Shown in pieces: positions 1 to 5,772 of a stretch of 6,569 nt of DNA (the stretch's first letter is position 1; each line of letters starts with the position of its first letter). The stretch lies in the NCBI GenBank assembly GCA_028687495.1, contig JAQUAA010000032.1, positions 1 through 6,569 of the forward strand. Direction: 5' to 3'. The position numbers and the translations under genes are program-made. Below the pieces are notes generated by a model, which saw only the letters and a list, made by a program, of their open reading frames with translations, did no database searches and was not told the DNA's origin. This stretch comes from Minisyncoccota bacterium (lineage in GTDB: Bacteria > Patescibacteriota > Minisyncoccia > Minisyncoccales > RBG-13-42-11).

Positions 1-1
1 G

Positions 2-391
2 CTTGCCGGAGGATTGTTAACTGGTTTTTTCGCGCAAGCCCAAACAACCACCGAAGGTCCGCTTGAGAGCTGTACGATAAGGGGTAGCGGCGTGGGGATA
101 ACTGATTGTCCGGGCGGCGAGGAGTGTGTTTTCGCAGATAATTCCAAGTGCGGTATTTGTTGCCTTTTGAATGCTCTTTACAGCGTTACCGACTGGATTT
201 TCGTAGTTTTAATCGCTTTGGCCGGGATTTTCATCGTCATGGGTGCCATGAATATTATTATGTCCGGCGGCGATCCTTCGAAAGTTTCTTCCGGAAGACA
301 ATATATAATGTATGCCATGATAGGCCTTTTGCTCGGTTTCCTGACCAGAGCCATTCCCGGAATCGTCAGATTAATAGTTGGAGCACAATAA
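2..391 (+). CDS. T4SS-type (TrbC/VirB2-like) small pilin, 5' end cut off by the window
   Basis: The frame is open to the window edge, and the first visible residues look like the end of a signal peptide: a hydrophobic stretch, then an A-Q-A-Q cleavage-like site. The true start therefore lies upstream, and the TTG at 14 is unlikely to be it. About 129 residues are visible. After the signal comes a short polar region with six cysteines (visible residues 24, 36, 42, 50, 53, 54). A first membrane helix follows (about 66-86), then a short loop with D-P-S-K-V-S-S-G-R, and a second helix (about 101-120). This helix-loop-helix plan is that of TrbC/VirB2-like pilins and the T4SS_pilin family common in CPR genomes. 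It is a paralogue of the next gene, about 60% identical by eye over the last 75 residues, while the cysteine-rich part differs. Role is inferred: a membrane or surface pilus subunit. Family fairly sure, function not. Confidence 0.75.
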   Translation, partial: LAGGLLTGFFAQAQTTTEGPLESCTIRGSGVGITDCPGGEECVFADNSKCGICCLLNALYSVTDWIFVVLIALAGIFIVMGAMNIIMSGGDPSKVSSGRQYIMYAMIGLLLGFLTRAIPGIVRLIVGAQ

Positions 392-436
392 AAACATTAA
401 AAGGTCGATTAAAATTTGAGATTATTTCTTTTTTAC

Positions 437-895
437 ATGAAAAAAATTTTATCAGCGACAGCTTTAATTGGCATATTGACCATTTTGGCTTTGCCCATGA
501 TGGTTTTGGCCCAAGAGCCTCCCGAGGAATGCTGCCAGTTGAGCAGAGGCATAACTTTAGGTAAAGGCGCTTCTGCCGTAACTTGCAACCAGGGAGATTG
601 GGTTGGACCCACTGGCGGAGACTGCAGTGCAGCCATATCTTGCGCTACACCCAAATGGGGAATGTTTTGTCTGATGAACACGCTCTACAGCATCACCGAC
701 TGGGTGTTCGTAATCTTGGTTGCTTTGGCCGGGATTTTCGTCATCATCGGAGCCATGACTTTATTGACTGCTGCCGGAGCCCCGGAAAAAGTTTCTTCTG
801 GACGAAACTACATCATGTACGCCGCTATCGGTTTGATTGTTGGTTTGCTGTCCAAAGCCATTCCAAGCTTGGTCAGAATGATAGGCGGAATGTAA
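437..895 (+). CDS. T4SS-type (TrbC/VirB2-like) small pilin, second tandem copy
   Basis: This encodes 152 residues from ATG 437. A TTG at 416 would add seven residues ahead of a good signal peptide, so ATG is preferred. Residues 1-25 form that signal (M-K-K, hydrophobic core, V-L-A cleavage before Q26). The exported part has six cysteines (32, 33, 50, 63, 69, 78). A membrane helix follows (about 90-110), then a loop with P-E-K-V-S-S-G-R (116-123) and a second helix (about 126-148). This is the same plan as the gene 45 bp upstream. Helices and loop match closely, while the cysteine-rich segment differs in sequence and length. No Shine-Dalgarno sequence is seen before the ATG. The pair is probably cotranscribed and ends at the terminator at 935. 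Role is inferred: a pilus or membrane-channel subunit on the cell surface. No other secretion or pilus gene lies in the window to confirm it. Confidence 0.78.
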   Translation: MKKILSATALIGILTILALPMMVLAQEPPEECCQLSRGITLGKGASAVTCNQGDWVGPTGGDCSAAISCATPKWGMFCLMNTLYSITDWVFVILVALAGIFVIIGAMTLLTAAGAPEKVSSGRNYIMYAAIGLIVGLLSKAIPSLVRMIGGM

Positions 896-934
896 GGATA
901 GATTATCTTTTGATAAAAATTCTGTATAAAATTG

Positions 935-970
935 CCCCGACCCGCAATTGGTGGTCGGGGTTGATTTTTT
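935..970 (+). terminator. Intrinsic terminator after the pilin pair
   Basis: A perfect 8-bp GC-rich stem (CCCCGACC at 935-942 with GGTCGGGG at 953-960) and a 10-nt loop are followed directly by TTGATTTTTT. It lies 40 bp after the second pilin stop, on the correct strand. Confidence 0.85.
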
Positions 971-991
971 AGAAGAAAAAGATATTAGAAT
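961..991 (+). promoter_or_regulatory. Probable promoter of tRNA-Leu
   Basis: A TTGATT at 961-966 could serve as -35, and TATTAG/TAGAAT at 983-991 as -10 (spacer 16 or 19 nt depending on the box chosen). The expected start would fall just before the tRNA at 1001. The -35 lies within the T-run of the preceding terminator. This is read from consensus only. Confidence 0.4.
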
Positions 992-1000
992 AGTAGAGAA

Positions 1001-1081
1001 GCCCTCGTGGCGGAATGGCATACGCGCAGCGCTTAGGACGCTGTCCCGTAAGGGTTGCAGGTTCAAATCCTGCCGAGGGCA
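1001..1081 (+). tRNA. tRNA-Leu (anticodon UAG)
   Basis: The acceptor stem GCCCTCG (1001-1007) pairs perfectly with CGAGGGC (1074-1080). The discriminator is A1081. The anticodon stem CAGCG/CGCTG (1027-1031, 1039-1043) holds the loop CTTAGGA, giving anticodon TAG (1034-1036) followed by G37. A class II long variable arm (CCC-GTAA-GGG, 1045-1054) is typical of leucine tRNA. The T arm is GCAGG-TTCAAAT-CCTGC (1057-1073). CCA is not encoded, since CAA follows, so it must be added after transcription. Confidence 0.97.
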
Positions 1082-1086
1082 CAAAC

Positions 1087-1111
1087 AAAAAACCTCTTTT
1101 CGAGGTTTTTT
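1087..1111. terminator. Bidirectional intrinsic terminator between tRNA-Leu and hsp20
   Basis: AAAAAACCTC (1087-1096) pairs with GAGGTTTTTT (1102-1111) around a 5-nt loop. Because the stem has an A-run on one side and a T-run on the other, it can end transcription both from tRNA-Leu on the plus strand and from hsp20 on the minus strand, whose stop is 23 bp away. Confidence 0.85.
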
Positions 1112-1133
1112 ATTACGGTATTTCAGAGAAATT

Positions 1134-1811
1134 TTATCCTCTGACAACTATTCTTCGTTTTTTATCTCTTAAAATCTTGGGAATCCTGATTGTCAGAATG
1201 CCGTCTTTCATTATGGCTTCCGCCCTGTCAGGATCAACTTCGGTAGGCATGATCACTTCCCTGGAAAACGGTCCCCAGAAACATTCTTGGGCGAAATAAT
1301 CGCCTTCTTCCATGAACGGTTTTTCTCGGCTTCCTCTGATGGTGACAATGTCTCTCTCCATGGCAATATCAAGAGTTTCCGGTCTTACTCCGGCGATTGC
1401 CGACTGGATGACCAAATCGTTTTCGGTCTGATATACATCGATGGCCAATTGTCCTTCCTGTCTTTCTCCGAAGACCGGCCATTTCTTCTTTTCTTCTTCT
1501 TTCTCCTCCATCTTTTCTTCGGTTTCGGTTTCCTCGATTTCGGGAGTAGTTTCTGGTTCTTGGGGAAGTTCCGCTTCCTGTTCTGGTTCTTTTTCTTCAA
1601 TTTCTACTTCTATTTCTCTTTTTGATTGAATACCCAATTTCTTAGGTTTTTTCACCCTAAGCTTTCTTGCTTTTGGAGCTGGTGCAGCTTTAACCTTTAT
1701 TTGCTTCTCTTCTACTTCTTCCGTTTCTTCAGTTTCTATTTCTTCTTCCGGTTCGGCAAGCGATTCTTCAATCCCCATTCCTTTTTTTAATTTTTCGAAA
1801 AATGAAGGCAT
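1134..1811 (-). CDS. hsp20: Hsp20/alpha-crystallin small heat-shock protein with long charged N-terminal region
   Basis: This encodes 225 residues. Small heat-shock proteins are ATP-independent holdases that keep unfolding proteins soluble, normally as cytoplasmic oligomers. The alpha-crystallin domain spans about residues 119-215. It opens with Q-L-A-I-D-V-Y-Q-T and closes with the family signature A-x-x-x-x-D-G-I-L-T-I-R-I-P-K (198-212); an I-x-I-like I-P-K-I follows at 210-213. Residues 1-14 may be a short helix. Residues 15-118 are low-complexity and surely disordered: acidic (15-36), then basic with A-P-A-P-K (37-66), then strongly acidic and lysine-rich (67-110). Typical bacterial Hsp20s are about 140-170 residues, so this leader is unusual. 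The ATG at 1811 follows the upstream protease stop by 4 bp with no Shine-Dalgarno sequence, suggesting translational coupling. It is the last gene of the minus-strand cluster, ending in the shared terminator. Confidence 0.93.
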   Translation of the reverse strand: MPSFFEKLKKGMGIEESLAEPEEEIETEETEEVEEKQIKVKAAPAPKARKLRVKKPKKLGIQSKREIEVEIEEKEPEQEAELPQEPETTPEIEETETEEKMEEKEEEKKKWPVFGERQEGQLAIDVYQTENDLVIQSAIAGVRPETLDIAMERDIVTIRGSREKPFMEEGDYFAQECFWGPFSREVIMPTEVDPDRAEAIMKDGILTIRIPKILRDKKRRIVVRG

Positions 1812-1815
1812 AGTA

Positions 1816-2526
1816 TTAATTAATTTTACAAATACTTTTGATTTTTTTCAACTTCCGGAAACTGAAAGTGAGGAAAGCAGCCAAGGTTAATAAGATGATG
1901 ATCGGAATTAAAAAAGAAAGAGTTCCCTCAATTTCCATGATAGAAAAATTATACAATCCGTGCAAGATGCTGGCTATCCCCAAGCCAAGGATGATTAATC
2001 TTCCTCTCTTTTTCATTTCAAACATGGAAAGAGCCAGGAAATAACCCAGGGTTCCCGAGCAGAGGGCGTGCAGAAAAGTCGCTCCCAGAAATCTTAAGAC
2101 GCTGACTGAAAAGACGTCTCCGAGGAAAAAATGGGGGCCCAAAGAAAACAGAATTAAAATATTCTCCGCGGCCGCAAAACCCAAAGCGGCAATGATCATA
2201 TAAATCATCAAATCGACCGGTTCGTCTAATTCCGGATGGTTTAAAACTTTTTCTCTGACTATCAGATATTTCAGAAATTCTTCCACCAGGGCCACGCCGA
2301 TAAAAATGTTCAAAAAAGTCAGAAGGCATTTGCTGGCATTCAATCCCGCGAATTGCTCAATCAGAGCCATTTCCAGCAAAATAGCGGGCAAGGCCGCCAA
2401 AATGCCGTAAAAGAAAATCTTCAATATCATCGGATTGGATTCGGGATGAGAGTCCTTTCTCAAATAAAAAGAGAGCCAGATGAAGCTTGGCAGCACTCCG
2501 AAAAGAATATAAAGAGGATAAGTCAT
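1816..2526 (-). CDS. PrsW-family (glutamic-type) intramembrane protease
   Basis: This encodes 236 residues, very hydrophobic, with about seven membrane helices. It carries the conserved PrsW-family motifs in order: E-E-x-x-K (E82, E83, K86), G-F-A-A-A-E-N (E121, N122), H153 in F-L-H-A-L-C-S-G, and H-G-L-Y-N (H189, N193). In the family these glutamates and histidines form the catalytic site in the membrane. Bacillus PrsW cuts an anti-sigma factor, but the substrate here is unknown and no anti-sigma gene is visible, so the B. subtilis symbol is withheld. The C-terminal end is lysine-rich. The ATG lies 1 bp after the valS stop (TAA-C-ATG) and the stop lies 4 bp before hsp20, so it is almost certainly cotranscribed with both. 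Standing next to a heat-shock chaperone fits an envelope-stress role, but that is inference. Confidence 0.88.
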   Translation of the reverse strand: MTYPLYILFGVLPSFIWLSFYLRKDSHPESNPMILKIFFYGILAALPAILLEMALIEQFAGLNASKCLLTFLNIFIGVALVEEFLKYLIVREKVLNHPELDEPVDLMIYMIIAALGFAAAENILILFSLGPHFFLGDVFSVSVLRFLGATFLHALCSGTLGYFLALSMFEMKKRGRLIILGLGIASILHGLYNFSIMEIEGTLSFLIPIIILLTLAAFLTFSFRKLKKIKSICKIN

Positions 2527-2527
2527 G

Positions 2528-4603
2528 TTAGTTCGGCCAGTCTTCCACCATTAAACATTCTTTTTTGTTTTTAATCGGCAGTTTTTGGTAAATTTCTTCG
2601 GTAATAAAGGGAATGAAAGGATGAAGAAGTTTCAAAGAATTCAACAATACATATAATAATATTTTCTGGGCGTTTTTCTTGTCTTTTTGAGATTTGCTTT
2701 TTTCAATATATACATCGCAAAAATCGTGCCAGAAAAAATCATAAAGAGCGCGAGCCGCCTTGCCGAACTGGAAAGTTTCCAAGTCCTTAGTGGTTGATTT
2801 TACGGTTTTCTCCAGCGTTTTTAAGATTTTCTTATCAGCCGCGGTTAATTTTGAATTTGAGATTTGTAATTTGCTTTTAATTTGGAATTTGGAATTCGGA
2901 ATTTGCATCAGGACGAATCTCGAGGCATTCCAAATTTTATTGCAGAATTTCTTTCCCATCATGATATTGTCTTCGACGAATTTAATGTCCTGGCCGCCCA
3001 TCAACTGCCAGGCAATGCCGAAGCGGGTGGCGTCAGCCCCGTATTTTTCGCAGAGAGCAATCGGATCGACTCCCGTTCCCAGGGATTTGGACATTCTTTT
3101 CCCGTCTTTCGTCAGAACCGTGGGATGAATGAGAACAACGCTGAAAGGAACTTTTTTCATGAACTCTGCACCGGAAAATATCATCCTGGCCACCCATAAA
3201 TTTATAATGTCCCTGGCGGTCGACAGAACGTTGGTGGGATAGAACGTTTTCAGATCTTTTGTCGTTTCCGGCCAGCCCAAGGTGGCGAAGGGCCACAAGG
3301 CAGAGGAAAACCAGGTATCCAGGACGTCCGTCTCCCCGGCAATCGGGATTCTGTGTCCCCACCAGATCTGGCGGGAAATGCACCAGTCTTTAATGTTCTT
3401 CAACCAGTCAAAATAAATTTTTTCAAATCTCTTCGGAATGAATTTTACTTTCCCGCTTTTTACGGATTTAATTGCGTCGTTGGCGAGAACGTCCATTCTC
3501 AGGAACCATTGTTTGGAGGGGATGGGTTCGATCAGGGAATGGCATCGGTAGCAGTAGGGCAGCGAATGGGTATAGTCTTCGGTTTTTTCAATCAGATTTT
3601 GTTTTAAGAGTTCCTCAAGGACTTTTTCTCTGCACTCAAGAGTTTTCAGCCCATCGCAGATTTTAGATTCTTTTCCCATTAATCCCCTTTCATTTATTAT
3701 TTTTACCAGTTTCAGATCGTGTCTTTCTTTGATTTCCCAGTCGGTGATGTCGTGAGCGGGAGTAACCTTAACCGCTCCCGTGCCGAACTTAGGATCAACC
3801 GCCCGGTCCTCGATTATCGGGATTTCTTTGTTCTGAATGGGCAGGATGACCGTTCTGCCGACCAGGTTTTTGTATCTTTTGTCCTTGGGATTTACGGCCA
3901 CGGCCGTATCTCCCAGCATTGTTTCCGGTCTGGTCGTCGCGACAATAATCTGCTGTTCCCTGTCTCCGGTTTTTTGTTCTTTTAACGGATAGCGGAGATA
4001 CCAAAGTTTCCCTTTTTCTTCTTTATACTCCAATTCCAAATCGGACAAAGACGTTTGGCATCTCGGGCACCAGTTAACGACTCTTTCCCCCCGATAAACC
4101 CAGCCCTTTTTGTGATAATGCAAAAAAGCAGTTTCCACCGCTTTGACGTATCCTTCGTCCATGGTAAAGCGCGTTCTTGACCAATCGCAGGAAGCCCCCA
4201 ATTTTTTAAATTGGTTGAGGATTATATTGCCGTATTTTTCCCGCCACTGCCAGATTCTTTCAATGAATTTGTCCCGGCCCAAGTCGAACCTGCTTTTTCC
4301 TTCTTTTCTCAATTCTCTTTCAACCACATTCTGCGTGGCAATGCCGGCGTGATCCGTTCCCGGAAGCCAGAGAGTCTTGAATCCTTCCATTCTTTTTTTT
4401 CTGATCAGAATGTCCTGCAAGGTGGCGTTCAGGGCGTGACCCATATGAAGTTCGCCCGTAACGTTGGGCGGCGGAATAACGATGGTAAAAGATTTGGTTC
4501 TTTTTCCGGGGAGTTTATCCGGATTAAAAAAACCTGACTTTTGCCAGAGTTGATAAATCTTATTCTCCACTTCTTCGGGTATGTAGGCTTTGTCCAGTGT
4601 CAT
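2528..4603 (-). CDS. valS: Valyl-tRNA synthetase, compact form
   Basis: This class I synthetase charges tRNA-Val with valine. Its 691 residues include P-P-P-N-V-T-G and the HIGH box as H-M-G-H (53-56). Zinc-ribbon cysteines lie at 179/182 and 351/354. The editing domain has T-T-R-P-E-T-M-L-G-D (223-232) and T-P-A-H-D (281-285). Further on are W-W-G-H-R-I-P (414-420), D-V-L-D-T-W-F-S-S (426-434), the KMSKS loop as R-M-S-K-S (503-507), and the anticodon-binding domain (about 587-675). Usual bacterial ValRS has about 850-950 residues. Two parts are missing: the roughly 35-residue segment between W-W-G-H-R-I-P and D-V-L-D-T-W-F, here only five residues, and everything after V-E-D-W-P, including the C-terminal coiled-coil arm. 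Residues 567-586 are a simple-sequence insert. No Shine-Dalgarno sequence is seen. It starts 61 bp after tsaD and abuts the protease gene. Confidence 0.96.
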   Translation of the reverse strand: MTLDKAYIPEEVENKIYQLWQKSGFFNPDKLPGKRTKSFTIVIPPPNVTGELHMGHALNATLQDILIRKKRMEGFKTLWLPGTDHAGIATQNVVERELRKEGKSRFDLGRDKFIERIWQWREKYGNIILNQFKKLGASCDWSRTRFTMDEGYVKAVETAFLHYHKKGWVYRGERVVNWCPRCQTSLSDLELEYKEEKGKLWYLRYPLKEQKTGDREQQIIVATTRPETMLGDTAVAVNPKDKRYKNLVGRTVILPIQNKEIPIIEDRAVDPKFGTGAVKVTPAHDITDWEIKERHDLKLVKIINERGLMGKESKICDGLKTLECREKVLEELLKQNLIEKTEDYTHSLPYCYRCHSLIEPIPSKQWFLRMDVLANDAIKSVKSGKVKFIPKRFEKIYFDWLKNIKDWCISRQIWWGHRIPIAGETDVLDTWFSSALWPFATLGWPETTKDLKTFYPTNVLSTARDIINLWVARMIFSGAEFMKKVPFSVVLIHPTVLTKDGKRMSKSLGTGVDPIALCEKYGADATRFGIAWQLMGGQDIKFVEDNIMMGKKFCNKIWNASRFVLMQIPNSKFQIKSKLQISNSKLTAADKKILKTLEKTVKSTTKDLETFQFGKAARALYDFFWHDFCDVYIEKSKSQKDKKNAQKILLYVLLNSLKLLHPFIPFITEEIYQKLPIKNKKECLMVEDWPN
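2846..2905 (-). repeat. AATTCCAAATT-type simple repeat inside valS
   Basis: On the coding strand this 60-bp stretch is made of near-repeats of CAAATTCC/AAATT words and encodes an N-S-K-F/Q-I type peptide (ValRS residues 567-586). It sits in the linker between the catalytic and anticodon-binding domains, where E. coli ValRS has no such repeat. It keeps the frame, so it is tolerated as an inserted loop. Confidence 0.65.
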
Positions 4604-4609
4604 ATTTAT

Positions 4610-4621
4610 ATTTTAATTTTA
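4610..4621 (-). promoter_or_regulatory. Possible -10 region for valS
   Basis: On the minus strand two TAAAAT hexamers stand in tandem (4616-4621 and 4610-4615) just before the valS ATG at 4603. No good -35 at 17 nt is seen; the best, TTCAAT at 4637-4642, is 15 nt from the first. If used, the mRNA would have almost no leader. valS may simply be read from the tsaD promoter. Confidence 0.25.
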
Positions 4622-4640
4622 ACACAAATCTAATTTATTG

Positions 4641-4656
4641 AAGAACATTTGTTCTT
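4641..4656. repeat. Perfect 7-bp inverted repeat in the tsaD-valS gap
   Basis: AAGAACA and TGTTCTT are separated by two bases, 8 bp past the tsaD stop. On the minus strand no U-run follows, so it is a poor terminator in the operon direction. It could be an mRNA hairpin or an operator, or chance in AT-rich DNA. Confidence 0.4.
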
Positions 4657-4664
4657 TTCTATCT

Positions 4665-5708
4665 TCACTGCGGTTCAGCTATTCTAAGATTGGCGTCTGC
4701 TTTGATCTTTTGCCAGTTCTTTTTCTTTGATCGATTGAAATAAGCACAAACCGCAACCATGGCCGCATTGTCCGTGCAAAATTTAGGATTGGGAAGGTAT
4801 AATTTGGAATTGAGAATTTCTTTTTCAATTTTTTCTTTTAATTGCTTCCTCAGTTCTTTGTTGGCTGCCACGCCCCCTCCGAGGATAACGGATTTTGCCT
4901 TAAAATCCTTCGCCGCTTTTATTGTTTTTCTGATTAAAACATCGATCGCCGCTTGTTGGACCTCATGGCAAATTGCCAGGGTATATTCTTTTGATTTTCT
5001 TATTCTGGGGGAACGATTTTTGAATTCGTAAAGAACAGCTGTTTTTAAGCCGGAAAAACTGAAATCGTAATTTTTCTGCTGAATCATCGGCCTGGGCAGA
5101 GAAATTTTTAATTTCCGATTTTTAATTTTAAAATTATATTGTTGAGCTAGCTTAGCGATAATGGGGCCGCCAGGGTACCCCAATCCTAAAATTCTGGCTA
5201 CTTTGTCGAAACATTCGCCAGCCGCATCATCTCTCGTTTCCCCGAGAATTTTGTATTTGCCGATATTTTTCATCAAAATCAACTGGGTGTGGCCCCCGGA
5301 AACGACCAAACAAATCGCTGGAAAAATCTTTTTGGGATTGCCGTCAATGAAATTGGCGGCAATGTGCGCCTCGACGTGGTTTACCGGAACGATCGGTAAT
5401 TTTAATTCTTTAGCCAAGTCAATCGTAAAATTTATACCCTGCCACAAACATGGTTCCAATCCCGGCCCCACGGTTACAGCCAGTAAATCAATCTTTTTAG
5501 TTTCAGCTTGTTTAAGAGCTTTTTTAAATACGGTCGGCAAATTTTTCTGGTGTTCTCTTTTGGCCAGTAAAGGATAAACTCCCCCATATTTTCGATGGAT
5601 TTTTATCTGCGAGGAAACGACATTGGAAAGAATTCTGAAGTTGTTTTTAGCTTCAATAACGCTTACCGAAGTATCATCGCACGATGTTTCAATGGCAAGA
5701 ATTTTCAT
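4665..5708 (-). CDS. tsaD: tRNA N6-adenosine threonylcarbamoyltransferase TsaD
   Basis: TsaD transfers the threonylcarbamoyl group to A37 of tRNAs that read ANN codons, making t6A; it works with TsaB, TsaE and TsaC/Sua5, none of which is in the window. The 347 residues are full family length. Visible motifs are M-K-I-L-A-I-E-T-S-C-D-D-T (1-13), Y-G-G-V-Y-P (41-46), the metal-binding H-V-E-A-H (H111, H115), V-S-G-G-H-T (136-141), G-E-T-R-D-D-A-A-G-E-C-F-D-K (156-169), F-S-F-S-G-L-K-T (216-223), G-G-G-V-A-A-N (277-283) and C-T-D-N-A-A-M (311-317, metal ligand D313). A lysine-rich loop at about 191-203 is longer than in E. coli and AT-repeat-like in DNA. The stop is TGA, with an in-frame TAG two codons on. 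A good promoter ends 6 nt before the ATG, so the message looks leaderless. It is probably the first gene of the minus-strand operon. Confidence 0.97.
   Translation of the reverse strand: MKILAIETSCDDTSVSVIEAKNNFRILSNVVSSQIKIHRKYGGVYPLLAKREHQKNLPTVFKKALKQAETKKIDLLAVTVGPGLEPCLWQGINFTIDLAKELKLPIVPVNHVEAHIAANFIDGNPKKIFPAICLVVSGGHTQLILMKNIGKYKILGETRDDAAGECFDKVARILGLGYPGGPIIAKLAQQYNFKIKNRKLKISLPRPMIQQKNYDFSFSGLKTAVLYEFKNRSPRIRKSKEYTLAICHEVQQAAIDVLIRKTIKAAKDFKAKSVILGGGVAANKELRKQLKEKIEKEILNSKLYLPNPKFCTDNAAMVAVCAYFNRSKKKNWQKIKADANLRIAEPQ
5100..5138 (-). repeat. AT-rich simple-sequence insert inside tsaD
   Basis: On the coding strand this is a run of AAATT/AAAAAT words encoding N-F-K-I-K-N-R-K-L-K-I-S (residues 192-203). 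It lies just before the conserved P-R-P-M of TsaD, where E. coli has a shorter, unrelated loop. It resembles the insert in valS in composition, frame-keeping and location in a surface loop. Confidence 0.45.
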
Positions 5709-5714
5709 GAAGTA

Positions 5715-5743
5715 ATTTTAACTTTTATCTTGATTTTTTTCAA
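5715..5743 (-). promoter_or_regulatory. Promoter of tsaD (and probably valS-protease-hsp20)
   Basis: On the minus strand TTGAAA (5743-5738) and TAAAAT (5720-5715) are separated by exactly 17 nt, a near-consensus housekeeping promoter. The expected transcription start, about 7 nt past the -10, is the A of the tsaD ATG at 5708, which predicts a leaderless mRNA. Confidence 0.7.
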
Positions 5744-5758
5744 TTTTTAAGATAATAT
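5730..5758 (+). promoter_or_regulatory. Promoter of tRNA-Glu and the glycosyltransferase
   Basis: TTGATT (5730-5735) and TAATAT (5753-5758) are 17 nt apart. The expected start, near 5765, gives a leader of about 8 nt before tRNA-Glu. Its -35 is only 2 bp from the -35 of the divergent tsaD promoter. Confidence 0.6.
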
Positions 5759-5772
5759 TTGCTATGTCGCAA

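Noticed and set aside
416..436. TTG start extending the second pilin by seven residues
   Set aside because: The ATG at 437 begins a textbook signal peptide; the extension adds only hydrophobic residues ahead of the basic M-K-K.
761..1147. Minus-strand reading frame of 128 codons across the pilin end and tRNA-Leu
   Set aside because: Its middle is the antisense translation of tRNA-Leu (the familiar R-Q-D-L-N-L-Q-P artefact) and the rest is antisense to a clear pilin gene.
948..1299. Plus-strand frames through tRNA-Leu into the hsp20 3' end
   Set aside because: They translate a tRNA, cross a strong terminator and then run antisense to hsp20; no protein-like features.
1490..1620. Pyrimidine-rich TTCTTC-like tract considered as a tandem repeat or regulatory element
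   Set aside because: It is the complement of the Glu/Lys-rich coding region of hsp20; codon content explains it and no regular repeat unit is kept.
2018..2329. Minus-strand frame of 103 codons within the PrsW-family gene
   Set aside because: It is an out-of-frame shadow of a gene with all family motifs intact; arginine/proline/phenylalanine-rich composition is typical of a shadow frame.
4665..4673. TGA at the end of tsaD considered as a recoded glycine codon, as in some CPR phyla
   Set aside because: TsaD ends at normal family length before the TGA, a TAG follows two codons later, and the other genes show no internal TGA.
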